DNA from: Acidilobaceae archaeon
GTDB taxonomy: Archaea > Thermoproteota > Thermoprotei_A > Sulfolobales > Acidilobaceae
Assembly: GCA_027080775.1 (NCBI GenBank)
Contig: JALWPV010000011.1
Span: forward strand, 202,875 to 266,874
DNA length: 64,000 nucleotides
Direction: 5' to 3'
Positions 8,339-17,159 of this stretch are shown in pieces. The translations under genes and the position numbers were made by a program. The notes beneath the pieces were generated by a model. That model saw only the letters and a program-made list of their open reading frames with translations, was not told where the DNA came from and made no database searches. Each line of letters opens with the position of its first letter. Positions within the stretch are counted from its first letter, which is position 1.

Positions 8339-9054
8339 TTATCCGTGCTTGCAGCATAGTAGTCCGGCACGAACTTAGTCCACGGCTTTATATAGAGTGT
8401 AGCCGTTACTAGGCTGCGGGGGCCGTAGAGCGAGAGGAAGTTTACAACAGTCTCCAGCGTCAGGCCGCTGTCGCTAATATCGTCAACCACTAGCACCTTC
8501 TTATCATTAATGTTGCCTATTAGGGGTCTCCTGATGTAGGGTCGCTTCCCGCGGACGCCAGCACGCTCGTAGAGCTTAACCTCCACGGTCTCCAAGTCAG
8601 GAACCCCTAGGACGTCAGCAATTATCCTAGCCGGTATCACACCCCCCCGAAGGACGCCCACAATAACGTCTACTTCCCGGCCATCTCTGACGATTTTCTC
8701 TGCTACCCGATATGAGAGTTCTTCTACATCGCTCCAGGAGAGCTCTAGGGTCTCCAGCCCGCCGTGGTTTACGGGTAGTATAACTATTTCTCTAGCTCTG
8801 CCCGGCACTGCTATCCTCGAGTCAACGCCATCGACGAATACCAGGTAACCTGGCCTCGGCTTGCCATCCTCGTCGATCACATCCGCGAGTACCTTGTATC
8901 CAGCCCTAAGGAGCCGCAGGGCCTCAGCCCAGGTCTCAGCCTCAACCTCCACCTCCCTGACGCCAACGTCTCGCGCCAAACCACCGAGAAACACTACCCG
9001 TATACTCTCCCTAGACCTGTGGCTGCTAGTTGCCAGGGCCTCCCCTTCACGCAC
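8275..9054 (-). CDS. MoaD/ThiS-like beta-grasp domain fused to a purine phosphoribosyltransferase
   Basis: Two domains in one frame. Residues 18-99 look like a ubiquitin-like MoaD/ThiS protein (IRVVFLGGLARDVG, VFVDG, VILPVNHGG), ending with the Gly-Gly (98-99) that is normally the free C-terminus used for activation or conjugation. From about 103 the frame is a Gpt/HGPRT-type phosphoribosyltransferase with VGVLRGGVIPARI, the PRPP loop VLVVDDISDSGLT and DYYAASTDKWVVFPWE. GTG 9054 is the first start. The linker is only about five residues, and no stop, start or Shine-Dalgarno separates the domains. The second gene of the pair (7808-8338) overlaps its end. Confidence 0.85.
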   Translation of the reverse strand: MREGEALATSSHRSRESIRVVFLGGLARDVGVREVEVEAETWAEALRLLRAGYKVLADVIDEDGKPRPGYLVFVDGVDSRIAVPGRAREIVILPVNHGGLETLELSWSDVEELSYRVAEKIVRDGREVDVIVGVLRGGVIPARIIADVLGVPDLETVEVKLYERAGVRGKRPYIRRPLIGNINDKKVLVVDDISDSGLTLETVVNFLSLYGPRSLVTATLYIKPWTKFVPDYYAASTDKWVVFPWEKKEVERELGGSMK

Positions 9055-9184
9055 CCAGCGCCTCCCCCACCGGTACAGGCGAGTTAAGCGGTATAATGAG
9101 GCGCAGGCACACTCAGCTGCAATACCAGCTATATTCGGGCTTTAGGATTTAAGCTAGCCCCCTCCTTCTTTTGATATCGATGTT

Positions 9185-9403
9185 TTATGCCTCCTCCCTC
9201 TCGCGTGCAGCCTGTCTCTCCCTGATTTTAATTAGGTGCGTTATATAACCAGCGATCTGGTTCCTAAGCTTCTTAGATCTATACTCGATCAGCGTGCTCA
9301 CAACCCTCTTGTTGTGCTCGAAATCCCTCGTAAATAGGTCTGGGTACATCTCGAGAAGCTTCCTAGCAGTCCTCTTCACGAGTGCCGTCCTCACCTTTCC
9401 CAT
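9185..9403 (-). CDS. rps17e: 30S ribosomal protein S17e
   Basis: Small-subunit ribosomal protein of 72 residues: MGKVRTALVKRTARKLLEMY at the N-terminus followed by DLFTRDFEHNKR and the SKKLRNQIAGYITHLIK block that is diagnostic of S17e. The tail is charged (REREEA). It is transcribed away from the thermosome gene and has its own TATA-like box at about 9440. Length and conserved residues match the archaeal family. Confidence 0.96.
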   Translation of the reverse strand: MGKVRTALVKRTARKLLEMYPDLFTRDFEHNKRVVSTLIEYRSKKLRNQIAGYITHLIKIRERQAAREREEA

Positions 9404-9439
9404 AAGGCCACCCGTGAGCCCTCTCCTGCGAATTACGGG

Positions 9440-9447
9440 TTTATAGT
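9440..9447 (-). promoter_or_regulatory. TATA-like box of rps17e
   Basis: On the minus strand AACTATAAACC lies about 35 nt before the S17e ATG, appropriate for an archaeal promoter. Confidence 0.45.
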
Positions 9448-9478
9448 TCTGCGCCGGATCCCGCAGAAGAAGCGCAAG

Positions 9479-9488
9479 GCTTATATAG
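9479..9488 (+). promoter_or_regulatory. thermosome promoter (TATA box)
   Basis: GCGCAAGGCTTATATAGAAG contains a purine-rich BRE-like stretch and a near-consensus archaeal TATA box about 70 nt before the thermosome start, giving a leader of roughly 40 nt. It is the best TATA match in the window, fitting a highly expressed gene. Confidence 0.65.
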
Positions 9489-9550
9489 AAGTGTAGCCAT
9501 AAGGGACTGCTGGGAGCTTAGGAGGACCCGGGTAACAGGGGGTGTGGGAA

Positions 9551-11188
9551 ATGGCGGCTGTTGAGCCCACGGGGATTCCAGTAATCATACTGAAGGAGGG
9601 CACCCAGAGAACCTACGGCAGGGAGGCCCTCAGAAGTAACATAATGGCTGTTAGAGCTGTCGCTGAGATCCTAAAGACCACTTATGGCCCTAAGGGCATG
9701 GACAAGATGCTAGTCGATAGCCTGGGCGACATAACAATTACCAACGACGGGGCCACTATCCTGGACAAGATGGACATACAGCACCCTGCCGCCAAGATGC
9801 TAGTCCAGATAGCGAAGGGCCAGGACGAGGAGGCCGGCGATGGCACCAAGACCGCAGTAATATTCGCTGGCGAACTACTCAGAGAGGCCGAGAAGCTGCT
9901 AGACAAGAACATACACCCCACAATAATCATCGAGGGCTACAAGAAGGCCCTAGCGAAGGCGATAGAGACTATTGAGTCAATAGCCGAGCCTGTGAGCATA
10001 GACGACGATGAGAAGCTACTCCTAGTTGCAAGGACGAGCCTCAACAGCAAGGCTGTACGCGACGCCAAGGAGCACCTCGCCCGCATAGCAGTAGAGGCCG
10101 TTAAGGCCATAGCTGAGAAGCGCGGCGACAAGTGGTACGTCGACCTCAACAACGTCGGCATGATAAAGAAGCACGGTGGCAGCATCTTCGATACAAGGCT
10201 GGTCAAGGGCATCGTACTCGACAAGGAGGTCGTACACCCAGACATGCCTAGGAGGGTTGAGAACGCCAAGATAGCCGTGCTAGACGCCCCACTGGAGATA
10301 GAGAAGCCCGAGCTGGACATGGAGGTAAGCATAACGAGTCCCGAACTCATAAAGAGGATGATGGAGAAGCAGGAGAAGATTCTCGCAGAGAAGGTGGAGA
10401 AGATTGCTGCTACTGGTGCTAATGTGGTGATTACTCAGAAGGGTATTGACGAGGTTGCGCAGCACTACCTAGCGAAGCACGGTATCATGGCCGTGAGGAG
10501 GGTTAAGAGGAGCGACATAGAGAAGATAGCCAGGGCTACAGGGGCCAGGATAGTAACGAACATCGACGACCTGAAGCCGGAGGACCTAGGCTACGCAGAG
10601 CTAGTGGAGGAGCGCAAGGTAGGAGAAGACAAGATGATCTTCATAGAGGGAGCAAAGAACCCGAGAAGCGTAACAATACTCATACGCGGCGGCTTCGAGA
10701 GGCTCGTTGACGAGGCCGAGAGGGCGCTAAGGGACGCTCTGAACTCTGTAGCCGATGCAGTAATGGACGGTAGGATAGTCGCTGGCGGCGGCGCCATAGA
10801 GGCCGAGGTCGCAAAGGCTCTAAGGGAGTACATCAAGACGCTGGCCGAGAAGGAGAGGCTTGCGATAGAAGCCTATATCAGGGCAATCGAGTCTATACCT
10901 CAGACCCTGGCCTACAATGCTGGCCATGACCCGATAGACGTGCTAATGGACCTAACCTCGGCCCACGCTGAGGGCAAGAAGTGGCATGGCATCGACATAG
11001 AGACTGGCGAGATAGTAGACATGTGGGAGAAGGGAATCATAGAGCCGGCACGCGTGAAGATAAACGCCCTGAAGGCTGGCACCGAGGTAGCAACCCTCAT
11101 ACTAAGAATCGACGATGTAATCGCCGCTAAGAGGACTGAAGAAGAGGAGAAGAAGAGCGAGAAGAAGGAGGAAGAGGAGAAGGAGTAA
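9551..11188 (+). CDS. thsA: thermosome subunit (group II chaperonin)
   Basis: Subunit of the ATP-driven double-ring chaperonin that folds proteins in the cytosol. The ATPase signatures are all present: [31 protein letters not shown] in the equatorial domain and [17 protein letters not shown] near residue 415, with the helical-protrusion apical domain between. The C-terminus is a Glu/Lys tail rather than the Gly/Met tail of some subunits. The frame opens with GTG 9542, but ATG 9551 with GGGGTGTGGGA upstream is preferred. Other crenarchaea have two or three paralogues; only one is in view, so the alpha/beta assignment is uncertain. Confidence 0.95.
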   Translation: MAAVEPTGIPVIILKEGTQRTYGREALRSNIMAVRAVAEILKTTYGPKGMDKMLVDSLGDITITNDGATILDKMDIQHPAAKMLVQIAKGQDEEAGDGTKTAVIFAGELLREAEKLLDKNIHPTIIIEGYKKALAKAIETIESIAEPVSIDDDEKLLLVARTSLNSKAVRDAKEHLARIAVEAVKAIAEKRGDKWYVDLNNVGMIKKHGGSIFDTRLVKGIVLDKEVVHPDMPRRVENAKIAVLDAPLEIEKPELDMEVSITSPELIKRMMEKQEKILAEKVEKIAATGANVVITQKGIDEVAQHYLAKHGIMAVRRVKRSDIEKIARATGARIVTNIDDLKPEDLGYAELVEERKVGEDKMIFIEGAKNPRSVTILIRGGFERLVDEAERALRDALNSVADAVMDGRIVAGGGAIEAEVAKALREYIKTLAEKERLAIEAYIRAIESIPQTLAYNAGHDPIDVLMDLTSAHAEGKKWHGIDIETGEIVDMWEKGIIEPARVKINALKAGTEVATLILRIDDVIAAKRTEEEEKKSEKKEEEEKE

Positions 11189-11259
11189 CCTTCTAGCCCA
11201 AACCCCCACTAACCTACTTTTATATCCCTCAAACCTCCCATGGCCCGCCCGGTTGGAGC

Positions 11260-11886
11260 ATGTATGATGATTACGTCCTATTCGTGGCTGGGGTTCCCGG
11301 CACCGGGAAGAGCACACTATCTAGGCTCCTCTCTTCTGAGCTCAACTGCAGAGTCTACGAGACCTCGGAACTCGCTATCTCGCTGGGAGTAGCGAGCCCT
11401 GATCCTACTGGCCGTTACACGAGCGTGCTAACTCCTGAAGGCGCTGAGACCGTGGCTAAGGCTCTCGTCAGAGCTTCAAGGAAGGGGTGCATTATAGCTT
11501 CTACAGTGTATCCTGAGGTTCTCCTTGATCTTATGCAGTTCTCGGCGCTGGCCGTGGTCTTGCTGAGGCTAGATCCTAGGATCCTGGAGAGGCGCCTCAG
11601 AGAGCGCGGATGGCCGAGACCTAAGGTGTTGGAGAACCTTGTAGCCGAAGCACTTAACTACTACCACGAAGCGCTGTGGGATCATAGGCACTACGTGTTC
11701 GAGGTTGACACCACAGGTAAGAGCCCCCTGGAGACCCTCCACGCCACACTAGATCTCCTATGTGAATGGAAGCCAGGCTTTCACGTCGACTGGCTAGAAG
11801 ACGAGTCCCTGACCGAGCTTGTCAGTAGCTGGCTGGGGGAACTCGATCTTCACAATAACTGGCTCCCCGAGGGAGGGAGCATATAG
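11260..11886 (+). CDS. AK6/Fap7-type adenylate kinase
   Basis: P-loop nucleotide kinase of the AK6/Fap7 family, which in eukaryotes and archaea acts in small-subunit ribosome maturation with uS11. The Walker A FVAGVPGTGKSTLSRLL is near the N-terminus, a D/E-rich NMP-binding region follows, and the LERRLRERGWPRPKVLENLVAEAL segment matches the lid region of the family with its Arg residues. The protein is about 208 residues, slightly longer than most. Its last 93 nt overlap the convergent HerA-like gene, so the C-terminal 30 residues are poorly constrained. Confidence 0.82.
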   Translation: MYDDYVLFVAGVPGTGKSTLSRLLSSELNCRVYETSELAISLGVASPDPTGRYTSVLTPEGAETVAKALVRASRKGCIIASTVYPEVLLDLMQFSALAVVLLRLDPRILERRLRERGWPRPKVLENLVAEALNYYHEALWDHRHYVFEVDTTGKSPLETLHATLDLLCEWKPGFHVDWLEDESLTELVSSWLGELDLHNNWLPEGGSI

Positions 11887-13380
11887 TAGCGCCTCCCCTA
11901 CCCCTAGTCTAGAGACCCTGTCCCTCAGGGAGGGCCTGAGGCCTAGAGTGTCAGCTATAAAGTTCTTATCGCTCGCCGCGCGGAGAGCATGCACAATCTT
12001 CGTTGATGTGTTGAGGACTAACGACTCTACACTTGACGGGGACTGTGTAATAACTACCATACTCATCCCATACTTCCTGGACTCTGCCATGAGGCGCGCT
12101 AGGAAACCCTGCTCTCCACTAAAGACGTTATGAGCCTCATCCACTATGTAGATAGCGGGCGGCAGATTGCTTCTAACCCTCCAGTAGTACTCGCTGGCCA
12201 AGAGGAGTAGCTCGAATGCCCTTCGGGCGAAGCTCGTCCTTATACTGCTCGACTCTACAACCACAAGGCCATCCATTGAGAGAGGCTCGAGACTCTTTGC
12301 AAACAGCCCGGGGTACCTGTTGGCGAGTATACCTATCTTCCTTAGGAGCCCCCTCTTGACCTCGCGATCCCACTTACTCTCCTCGGGCAGAGCCTCGATC
12401 GCCTCAAGGAGCTCTTTAACGCTTTCAGGGGCTCTACTCGAGACAACCTTGTCTAGTAGGTATGCTTGGGGCCCGCTTAGGTCTAGAGCCGAACTGAGTA
12501 CCTCGACCAGTCCCTCACTATCGTCTCCCGAGACAGGCCACACGCCAACACCGTCCCTGGTGGGATCCAGAACCCGCGGTCTACACGATGATAGCAGCCT
12601 AGTGTACTCACCCGCCCAATCGAGTACAACCACCCTCCAATCGAGTTCCCTGTAGAGGCGGCATGCTAGTATGGCAGCCGTTGTGCTCTTGCCTGTTCCA
12701 GTGGAGCCGAAGATGCCCACATGCCCTAGTATATCACTAGCATCGATAGCTACGGGGACATCTACAGGGCTATCTATTCTTCTACCAATATAAACCGCTC
12801 TGCTACGCGGCCGACGCGGAGCCTCCCTCATAGCACTGCCGACTATCACTATGGGGAGTGATCCCTTTTGAGGCCTCATAGCGTCTATCAGCGATGAGAT
12901 GCGGAGAGAGGGGCTACTGATCGCCTCCACCCTGAAGCTCTTGAGCGCTGAGGCTAGAGAGGCTATTATCTCAGACTCAACAAGCACCTGGGAATCCCGT
13001 GGCCCGAGGATCAACAGCAGTGAGTCACTCCCCTCCGGGCTAATCAGCGAGGTCATGATATACTCGAGTCCGGTCCTGGCTGCCCTATCCTCAAGTATCC
13101 TAGCAAGAGTCTCTGGCGCCGAGTTGTCGAGTGCCTTAATTCTTAATGCTATAGCGGGCCTTTCACTGGCGCTGACCACCGCCTTCCTCCGCGGCGCTGC
13201 CGCCACCACAGCAAGAGAAACCACTGCTAATAATAAAATTAGTATATATTTTATTTCATTAATATTTATTATACCAGAGTAAGCCAAAAGAATCAGTGAG
13301 AATGCGATCCCGAGTAATAGTCTCAAGGCTCGAGGGATCCCGTCCAGCCTCCCGAGGACGCCATCCACAGGGCTCCCCAA
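11794..13380 (-). CDS. membrane-anchored HerA-like ATPase
   Basis: FtsK/HerA-superfamily ATPase of 528 residues. Two hydrophobic segments at about 16-62 suggest an N-terminal membrane anchor, followed by a basic stretch, an N-terminal domain and then Walker A GIFGSTGTGKSTTAAIL with the WRVVVLDWAGEYTRLL strand typical of DUF87/HerA, and Walker B IYIVDEAHNVF. Family members translocate DNA as hexamers; HerA itself acts with NurA in end resection, but a membrane-bound form could instead act on DNA at the envelope. No nurA is next to it. TTG 13380 is the first start. The gene lies downstream of rpo8 on the same strand. Confidence 0.8.
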   Translation of the reverse strand: MGSPVDGVLGRLDGIPRALRLLLGIAFSLILLAYSGIININEIKYILILLLAVVSLAVVAAAPRRKAVVSASERPAIALRIKALDNSAPETLARILEDRAARTGLEYIMTSLISPEGSDSLLLILGPRDSQVLVESEIIASLASALKSFRVEAISSPSLRISSLIDAMRPQKGSLPIVIVGSAMREAPRRPRSRAVYIGRRIDSPVDVPVAIDASDILGHVGIFGSTGTGKSTTAAILACRLYRELDWRVVVLDWAGEYTRLLSSCRPRVLDPTRDGVGVWPVSGDDSEGLVEVLSSALDLSGPQAYLLDKVVSSRAPESVKELLEAIEALPEESKWDREVKRGLLRKIGILANRYPGLFAKSLEPLSMDGLVVVESSSIRTSFARRAFELLLLASEYYWRVRSNLPPAIYIVDEAHNVFSGEQGFLARLMAESRKYGMSMVVITQSPSSVESLVLNTSTKIVHALRAASDKNFIADTLGLRPSLRDRVSRLGVGEALLYAPSLGEPVIVKIEFPQPATDKLGQGLVF

Positions 13381-13427
13381 TTATGCTGAAGCATGGCTTA
13401 GCAGTGGGGGAGTCCCCGTCGGATCCT

Positions 13428-13778
13428 CTAAGTACTCTTCTGGATGCACAAGTAGTACTTCTTATTTAGTTTGAGTCCTAATTTTCTATTAAACAGGAAG
13501 AGTATGCCCCACAGGGAGAACACTGTTTTACCTGTGATATCTTCGGATTCTACGAGATACCCGTGGCCGCAGAAGTCATACGACTTCAGAGCTTGCTCGG
13601 AGGGCTTCTCATCAGTTATTATGATTTTCACTCTCTCACCCTTGTCCAGGGAGAGCAGGTCCTCTATAACATCGAATACAACCTCTCCCCCATCGCTGGA
13701 TCTTAGCTTGGCTATCCTCTGTCCCCTTAGCCGCCCAGGGTTCACCTCCACGACCTCGCCTTCAAGCTCCAGTTCCAC
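13428..13778 (-). CDS. rpo8: RNA polymerase subunit Rpo8 (RpoG)
   Basis: Archaeal homologue of Rpb8, a peripheral RNA polymerase subunit found mainly in crenarchaea and Korarchaeota. The 116 residues give an OB-like beta pattern: ELEGEVVEVNPGR, VVFDVIEDLLSLDKGERVKI, a YDFCGHGYLVE strand and SLWGILFLF with a short tail. Identity rests on pattern and length since the family diverges quickly. It is divergent from the LSm/SmAP3-like gene with about 80 nt between starts, and upstream of the HerA-like gene. Confidence 0.7.
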   Translation of the reverse strand: MELELEGEVVEVNPGRLRGQRIAKLRSSDGGEVVFDVIEDLLSLDKGERVKIIITDEKPSEQALKSYDFCGHGYLVESEDITGKTVFSLWGILFLFNRKLGLKLNKKYYLCIQKST

Positions 13779-13816
13779 GTGCCTCGCCCCACTGAGGCTA
13801 GGCCGGGGGGATGGAG

Positions 13817-13827
13817 TTTTTTATTAA
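13817..13827 (+). promoter_or_regulatory. TATA-like box of the second LSm gene
   Basis: GTTTTTTATTAACTC in GC-rich surroundings lies 32 nt before ATG 13859, predicting an almost leaderless mRNA. This is why 13859 is preferred to the in-frame ATG 13811, which would lie upstream of the box. Confidence 0.5.
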
Positions 13828-13858
13828 CTCCCAGCCGCTCCGACCCTGGTGCAAGCAT

Positions 13859-14305
13859 ATGGCCTACCCCACAGAGCCCCTTAGGAGGCTGACCTCAAAG
13901 ATATTATCACTCATGGGACAGGAGGTCACGGTCAAGCTAAGAGATGGTAGGAGCTATAAGGGTAAGTTGGAAGGCATAGACCCCCAGACGCTGACTCTCG
14001 CACTCCTGGACGCATCCGAAGCCGAGGGCGCTAGTGTACCCCTAATCATTATCAGAGGCGATGTTGTATCCGAGATCCTTGCGCCGGAGTATAGTGTGTT
14101 CGACCCCGAAGAGTTCGCCGACTTCATAGTGAAGCATGGCGGCATCGAGAGGCACCTGGTTAGAGTCTACAAGGACCTAGGTGTAGTCGAGATAGGCCGC
14201 GGCGTAAGGGTCACAAAGGATGGAGTGGAAGGCTCGGGTGCGCTTGCACACAGGGCTTATAGCCTCTTCAGAGAGTACCTTAGACAGAAGGGCGTCAAGG
14301 TCTAA
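13859..14305 (+). CDS. LSm protein with C-terminal extension (SmAP3-like)
   Basis: A 148-residue protein. Residues 8-75 form an Sm fold: VTVKLRDGRSYKGKLEGID for motif 1 and LIIIRGDVVSEIL for motif 2. The remaining ~70 residues (FDPEEFADFIVKHGG, VVEIGRGVRVTKDGVEG) form a second alpha/beta domain, the architecture described for crenarchaeal SmAP3. Function of SmAP3 is unknown; an RNA-ring role is inferred. The start chosen is the ATG after the TATA box. tgtA follows 21 nt downstream and may be co-transcribed. Confidence 0.82.
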   Translation: MAYPTEPLRRLTSKILSLMGQEVTVKLRDGRSYKGKLEGIDPQTLTLALLDASEAEGASVPLIIIRGDVVSEILAPEYSVFDPEEFADFIVKHGGIERHLVRVYKDLGVVEIGRGVRVTKDGVEGSGALAHRAYSLFREYLRQKGVKV

Positions 14306-14326
14306 GGGAGCGAGCGGGATCCCGGG

Positions 14327-15859
14327 ATGGAAGGCCCTGTAGGCGCCTTCGAGATCATAGATGTAGACTTGGCCGGTCGCATCGCCAAACTACACCTGCG
14401 TAACGCTAAGCTCGAGACTCCCGCATTCTTCCCCGTCATCGATCCGATGCGCCAGGAGCTAGGCCTAGACCTAATAGCAGAGGCGGGCTTCGAGCAGGTT
14501 ATTACAAACGCCTACCTAGCCTACAAGAGGTACGGCCCGCAGCCACGGGGCAGCATAAGGGAGCTCCTGGGCTGGCGTGGAATTGTTATGACCGACTCGG
14601 GTGCTTATCAGATACTAGAGTATGGCGATATTGGAGTAACCCAGGATGAGATACTACTGTACCAGAAGGAGATCCTCAAACCCGACATAGGCGTTATCCT
14701 CGATGTCCCCACAGGCGATGTTAGCCGCTTGGAGGCCGAGAAAACGGTTAACGAGACCATCAGACGCTCGCAGGAGGCGCTCAGGGTAATAGACCCTACT
14801 AGTGATGACGTGCTATGGGTCCTACCAATCCAAGGAGGCCGTTATCTAGACCTAGTGGAGGCCAGCGCACGCCACGCAGCTAACTCTCCCTATAGGATGT
14901 ATGGTATTGGAAGCCCAACTGTATTCCTGGAAAGGTATAGGTATGATACAATAATAGATATGATCCTTGCAGCTAAGAGAGCACTGCCTCCAGGGAGACC
15001 GGTACACCTCTTCGGTGCCGGGCACCCCCTCATAATCCCGTTCGCCGTTGCCTTGGGGGTCGACACGTTTGATAGTGCAAGCTACATAATCTACGCTCGA
15101 GACGGCAGATACATCACAGAATACGGTGTATACCGTGTGGAGGACCTGGACTACCTACCCTGCGAGTGCCCGGTCTGCAGCCGCTACAGCCCCCGTGAGC
15201 TGGCCGAGATGCCTAGAGAGGATAGAACCAGACTCTTAGCGTTGCACAACCTACACGTGATCTCGAAGACCCTCAAGAGAGTGAAGCAAGCCATAAGAGA
15301 GGGAAGGCTCTGGGAGCTCCTGGAAGAGACTGCCAGGCGCCACCCCGCCGCTTACAGGGCCCTACTCAAGATGAGGAGGGCCCACTCCATCCTCGAAACC
15401 CACACGCCCCGCGTGAAGCCGAGGGTTAGGGGCCTGAGGCTTTACGGCTTCGAGAGCCTATGGAACCCGAGGCTGACCAGGCTCCGATCTCGAGTGCTAA
15501 CCCACTACCTACCCGAGAGGCTCAAGCGCCTCAGGCCTAAGAGGCTGATCCTGAGGCCTCTACCCCCCTCCATCGAGGCCTGTAAGCGCGGTTCCAGCGA
15601 GGATGGCTACGTAGTATACTACTCGCCCTACCTAGGCCTTATCCCGAAGGAGTTATGCGGCGTCTACCCTACAATACACGCTGACTACCCACACAACTAT
15701 TACCAGGATCGAGTCTTGAAAGTCCTTGTCTCCGAGATACGGGCAGTCCTCGCTATCGCAAGGCGAATCGGAGTCGAAGCCGAAATCCTAGGCGAGCCGG
15801 ATAGTTTGTGCTGGATTCTCTCCAGGACCGTGGGTGGGGCCAGATGCGGGGGAGGGTAG
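14327..15859 (+). CDS. tgtA: archaeosine tRNA-guanine transglycosylase
   Basis: Exchanges G15 in the D-loop of tRNA for preQ0, the first step to archaeosine. The catalytic TIM barrel carries DSGAYQ, the nucleophile region DVPTGD and FDSASYIIYARDG, followed by the zinc site CECPVCS...LHNLHV. At 510 residues it includes the archaeal C-terminal C1-C2 region but appears to stop before a complete PUA domain; stand-alone PUA proteins are encoded nearby (16611-17075 and 4026-4568). It is convergent with the PAC2 gene, 8 nt apart. Confidence 0.95.
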   Translation: MEGPVGAFEIIDVDLAGRIAKLHLRNAKLETPAFFPVIDPMRQELGLDLIAEAGFEQVITNAYLAYKRYGPQPRGSIRELLGWRGIVMTDSGAYQILEYGDIGVTQDEILLYQKEILKPDIGVILDVPTGDVSRLEAEKTVNETIRRSQEALRVIDPTSDDVLWVLPIQGGRYLDLVEASARHAANSPYRMYGIGSPTVFLERYRYDTIIDMILAAKRALPPGRPVHLFGAGHPLIIPFAVALGVDTFDSASYIIYARDGRYITEYGVYRVEDLDYLPCECPVCSRYSPRELAEMPREDRTRLLALHNLHVISKTLKRVKQAIREGRLWELLEETARRHPAAYRALLKMRRAHSILETHTPRVKPRVRGLRLYGFESLWNPRLTRLRSRVLTHYLPERLKRLRPKRLILRPLPPSIEACKRGSSEDGYVVYYSPYLGLIPKELCGVYPTIHADYPHNYYQDRVLKVLVSEIRAVLAIARRIGVEAEILGEPDSLCWILSRTVGGARCGGG

Positions 15860-15867
15860 TAGGCGGC

Positions 15868-16611
15868 TTACATGTAGAAGGGGCCGCTCTCCCTGCGGCG
15901 GGGGCTCTCCTCACCACTCTCACTCATTTCAGCCAGCTTCATGAGGAGCGCCTTCTGTTTTTCCGCCGCCTCCTCCAGTGCTGGTGCCTTGAGTTCCACG
16001 CCTAGGATCTCTGAGAGTACTTTCATACCGCGTAGCACTGCATCATAATCGACTTCCTCAACCATGGAGTATGGCAGGAGTATTAGTGTTGGTATCTCAT
16101 AGTACTCCATTAATATATAGAGTGTGGCTAGGGGGCCCATTACCCCGAGGCCCTCTTCCATTTGTGGGGCAGGCAATTTACCTCCCAGTTTAAGGTAGTA
16201 GGAGTTACCTATCCATCGGTAACCATACTCCTCGTTCTCTGGCATGTAATCCCTACTAAGGCCTCCAGCTAAGACCGCGAGCTTGACGCCGAGCTCGGCC
16301 GCGAAGGAGGCTAGGGCCTCAGTATATGCCGTCCACTCCTCGCGCTCTGGCATCGCCCTGTTAAGTATGAAGACTACGCGGGGCTCCTCGGAGTAGTAGA
16401 TCTCATATGGGAACCCAGGCCCGTCTGACTCGATTATTATCATGGGGGGGATATCACCTTCGGGTAGTATGAAGCCCGCCTTTCTGGCGCCTAAGGCCTG
16501 AGCAGCGTATTTAGTGAGTAGGTATCCAACCATGCCAAAGCCCCGGAAGCCCGTCACGAGAATAGAGCCCTCCAGGAGATTCCGCGGCACCCGCAACACT
16601 ACCTCAGCCAC
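15868..16611 (-). CDS. PAC2-family proteasome assembly chaperone
   Basis: COG2047/DUF75-type protein related to PbaB and eukaryotic PAC2, which help assemble proteasome rings. The N-terminus has LVTGFRGFGMVGYLLTKYAA, followed by GFILPEGDIPPM and the LAVLAGGLSRDY strand, the usual landmarks. The C-terminal 40 residues are helical and charged and may be disordered. It lies in a minus-strand run with a PUA protein and the proteasome ATPase PAN, which supports a proteasome role. Its start codon overlaps the stop of the PUA gene by one base. Confidence 0.85.
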   Translation of the reverse strand: MAEVVLRVPRNLLEGSILVTGFRGFGMVGYLLTKYAAQALGARKAGFILPEGDIPPMIIIESDGPGFPYEIYYSEEPRVVFILNRAMPEREEWTAYTEALASFAAELGVKLAVLAGGLSRDYMPENEEYGYRWIGNSYYLKLGGKLPAPQMEEGLGVMGPLATLYILMEYYEIPTLILLPYSMVEEVDYDAVLRGMKVLSEILGVELKAPALEEAAEKQKALLMKLAEMSESGEESPRRRESGPFYM

Positions 16612-17075
16612 TACCTCCTCACCCTCACAACCTCACCATACTCCAAGCTCCTAGCTAGGCCCGCGGAGACCCTCGCCCTGCCAGTAGCAAGTACTTCATC
16701 GCCGGGAGTCACCACGACTACCTCGTCGCCGGGGCGTATGTTATCATCCATCTCTACTAGGTCCCTCGCCAACACGCTCCCCCTAATATCTCTATCACCA
16801 CGCACGATAACCCGGAACCGCGGCGACGGCTCAGCCCTGACTATAACCCTACCCATCACCTTCGATATCGTGAAGAGGCCCGTAGTGGGCCTCAGTGTCA
16901 AGGCGTGCTTACCGTTGATATAGACATAGCGTATGCGCCCCCTCGCCACGGTTATAGTCACGGAATCCCTGAGAGCATAGAACGCATCGGCTACACGCCA
17001 GCTAAACTGAAATGCTAGCAATGAAACTATCAAGTCAAGCTCCTCGGGATTGGGCCTTCGAGGCCTCAAGCGCAC
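16611..17075 (-). CDS. stand-alone PUA-domain protein
   Basis: A 154-residue protein whose second half is a PUA domain (VIVRGDRDIRGSVLARDLVEM, NIRPGDEVVVVTPGDEVLATGRARV). The first half (FQFSWRVADAFYALRDSV, then IRYVYINGKHALTLRPTTGLFTI) resembles the pre-PUA region of archaeal proteins related to TgtA or Cbf5 tails. An RNA-binding role is likely; tgtA is 1.5 kb away on the other strand. The upstream 85 nt contain a 14-bp inverted repeat rather than a clear TATA box. Confidence 0.7.
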   Translation of the reverse strand: MRLRPRRPNPEELDLIVSLLAFQFSWRVADAFYALRDSVTITVARGRIRYVYINGKHALTLRPTTGLFTISKVMGRVIVRAEPSPRFRVIVRGDRDIRGSVLARDLVEMDDNIRPGDEVVVVTPGDEVLATGRARVSAGLARSLEYGEVVRVRR

Positions 17076-17108
17076 ACCGAGGAGAGGACCCGGTGTCCCG
17101 AGGGCTCT

Positions 17109-17150
17109 TAGCCCTAGCGCCCCCTAGTACCTTAGAGGGCGCTAGGGCTA
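17109..17150 (-). terminator. 14-bp perfect inverted repeat after PAN
   Basis: TAGCCCTAGCGCCC (17109-17122) and GGGCGCTAGGGCTA (17137-17150) pair perfectly around a 14-nt loop that can itself partly pair. It begins 10 nt after the PAN stop codon and ends about 33 nt before the PUA start, so it could end the PAN message, protect its 3' end, or act as an operator for the next gene. There is no U-run after it. Confidence 0.5.
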
Positions 17151-17159
17151 GGGGGTTAG

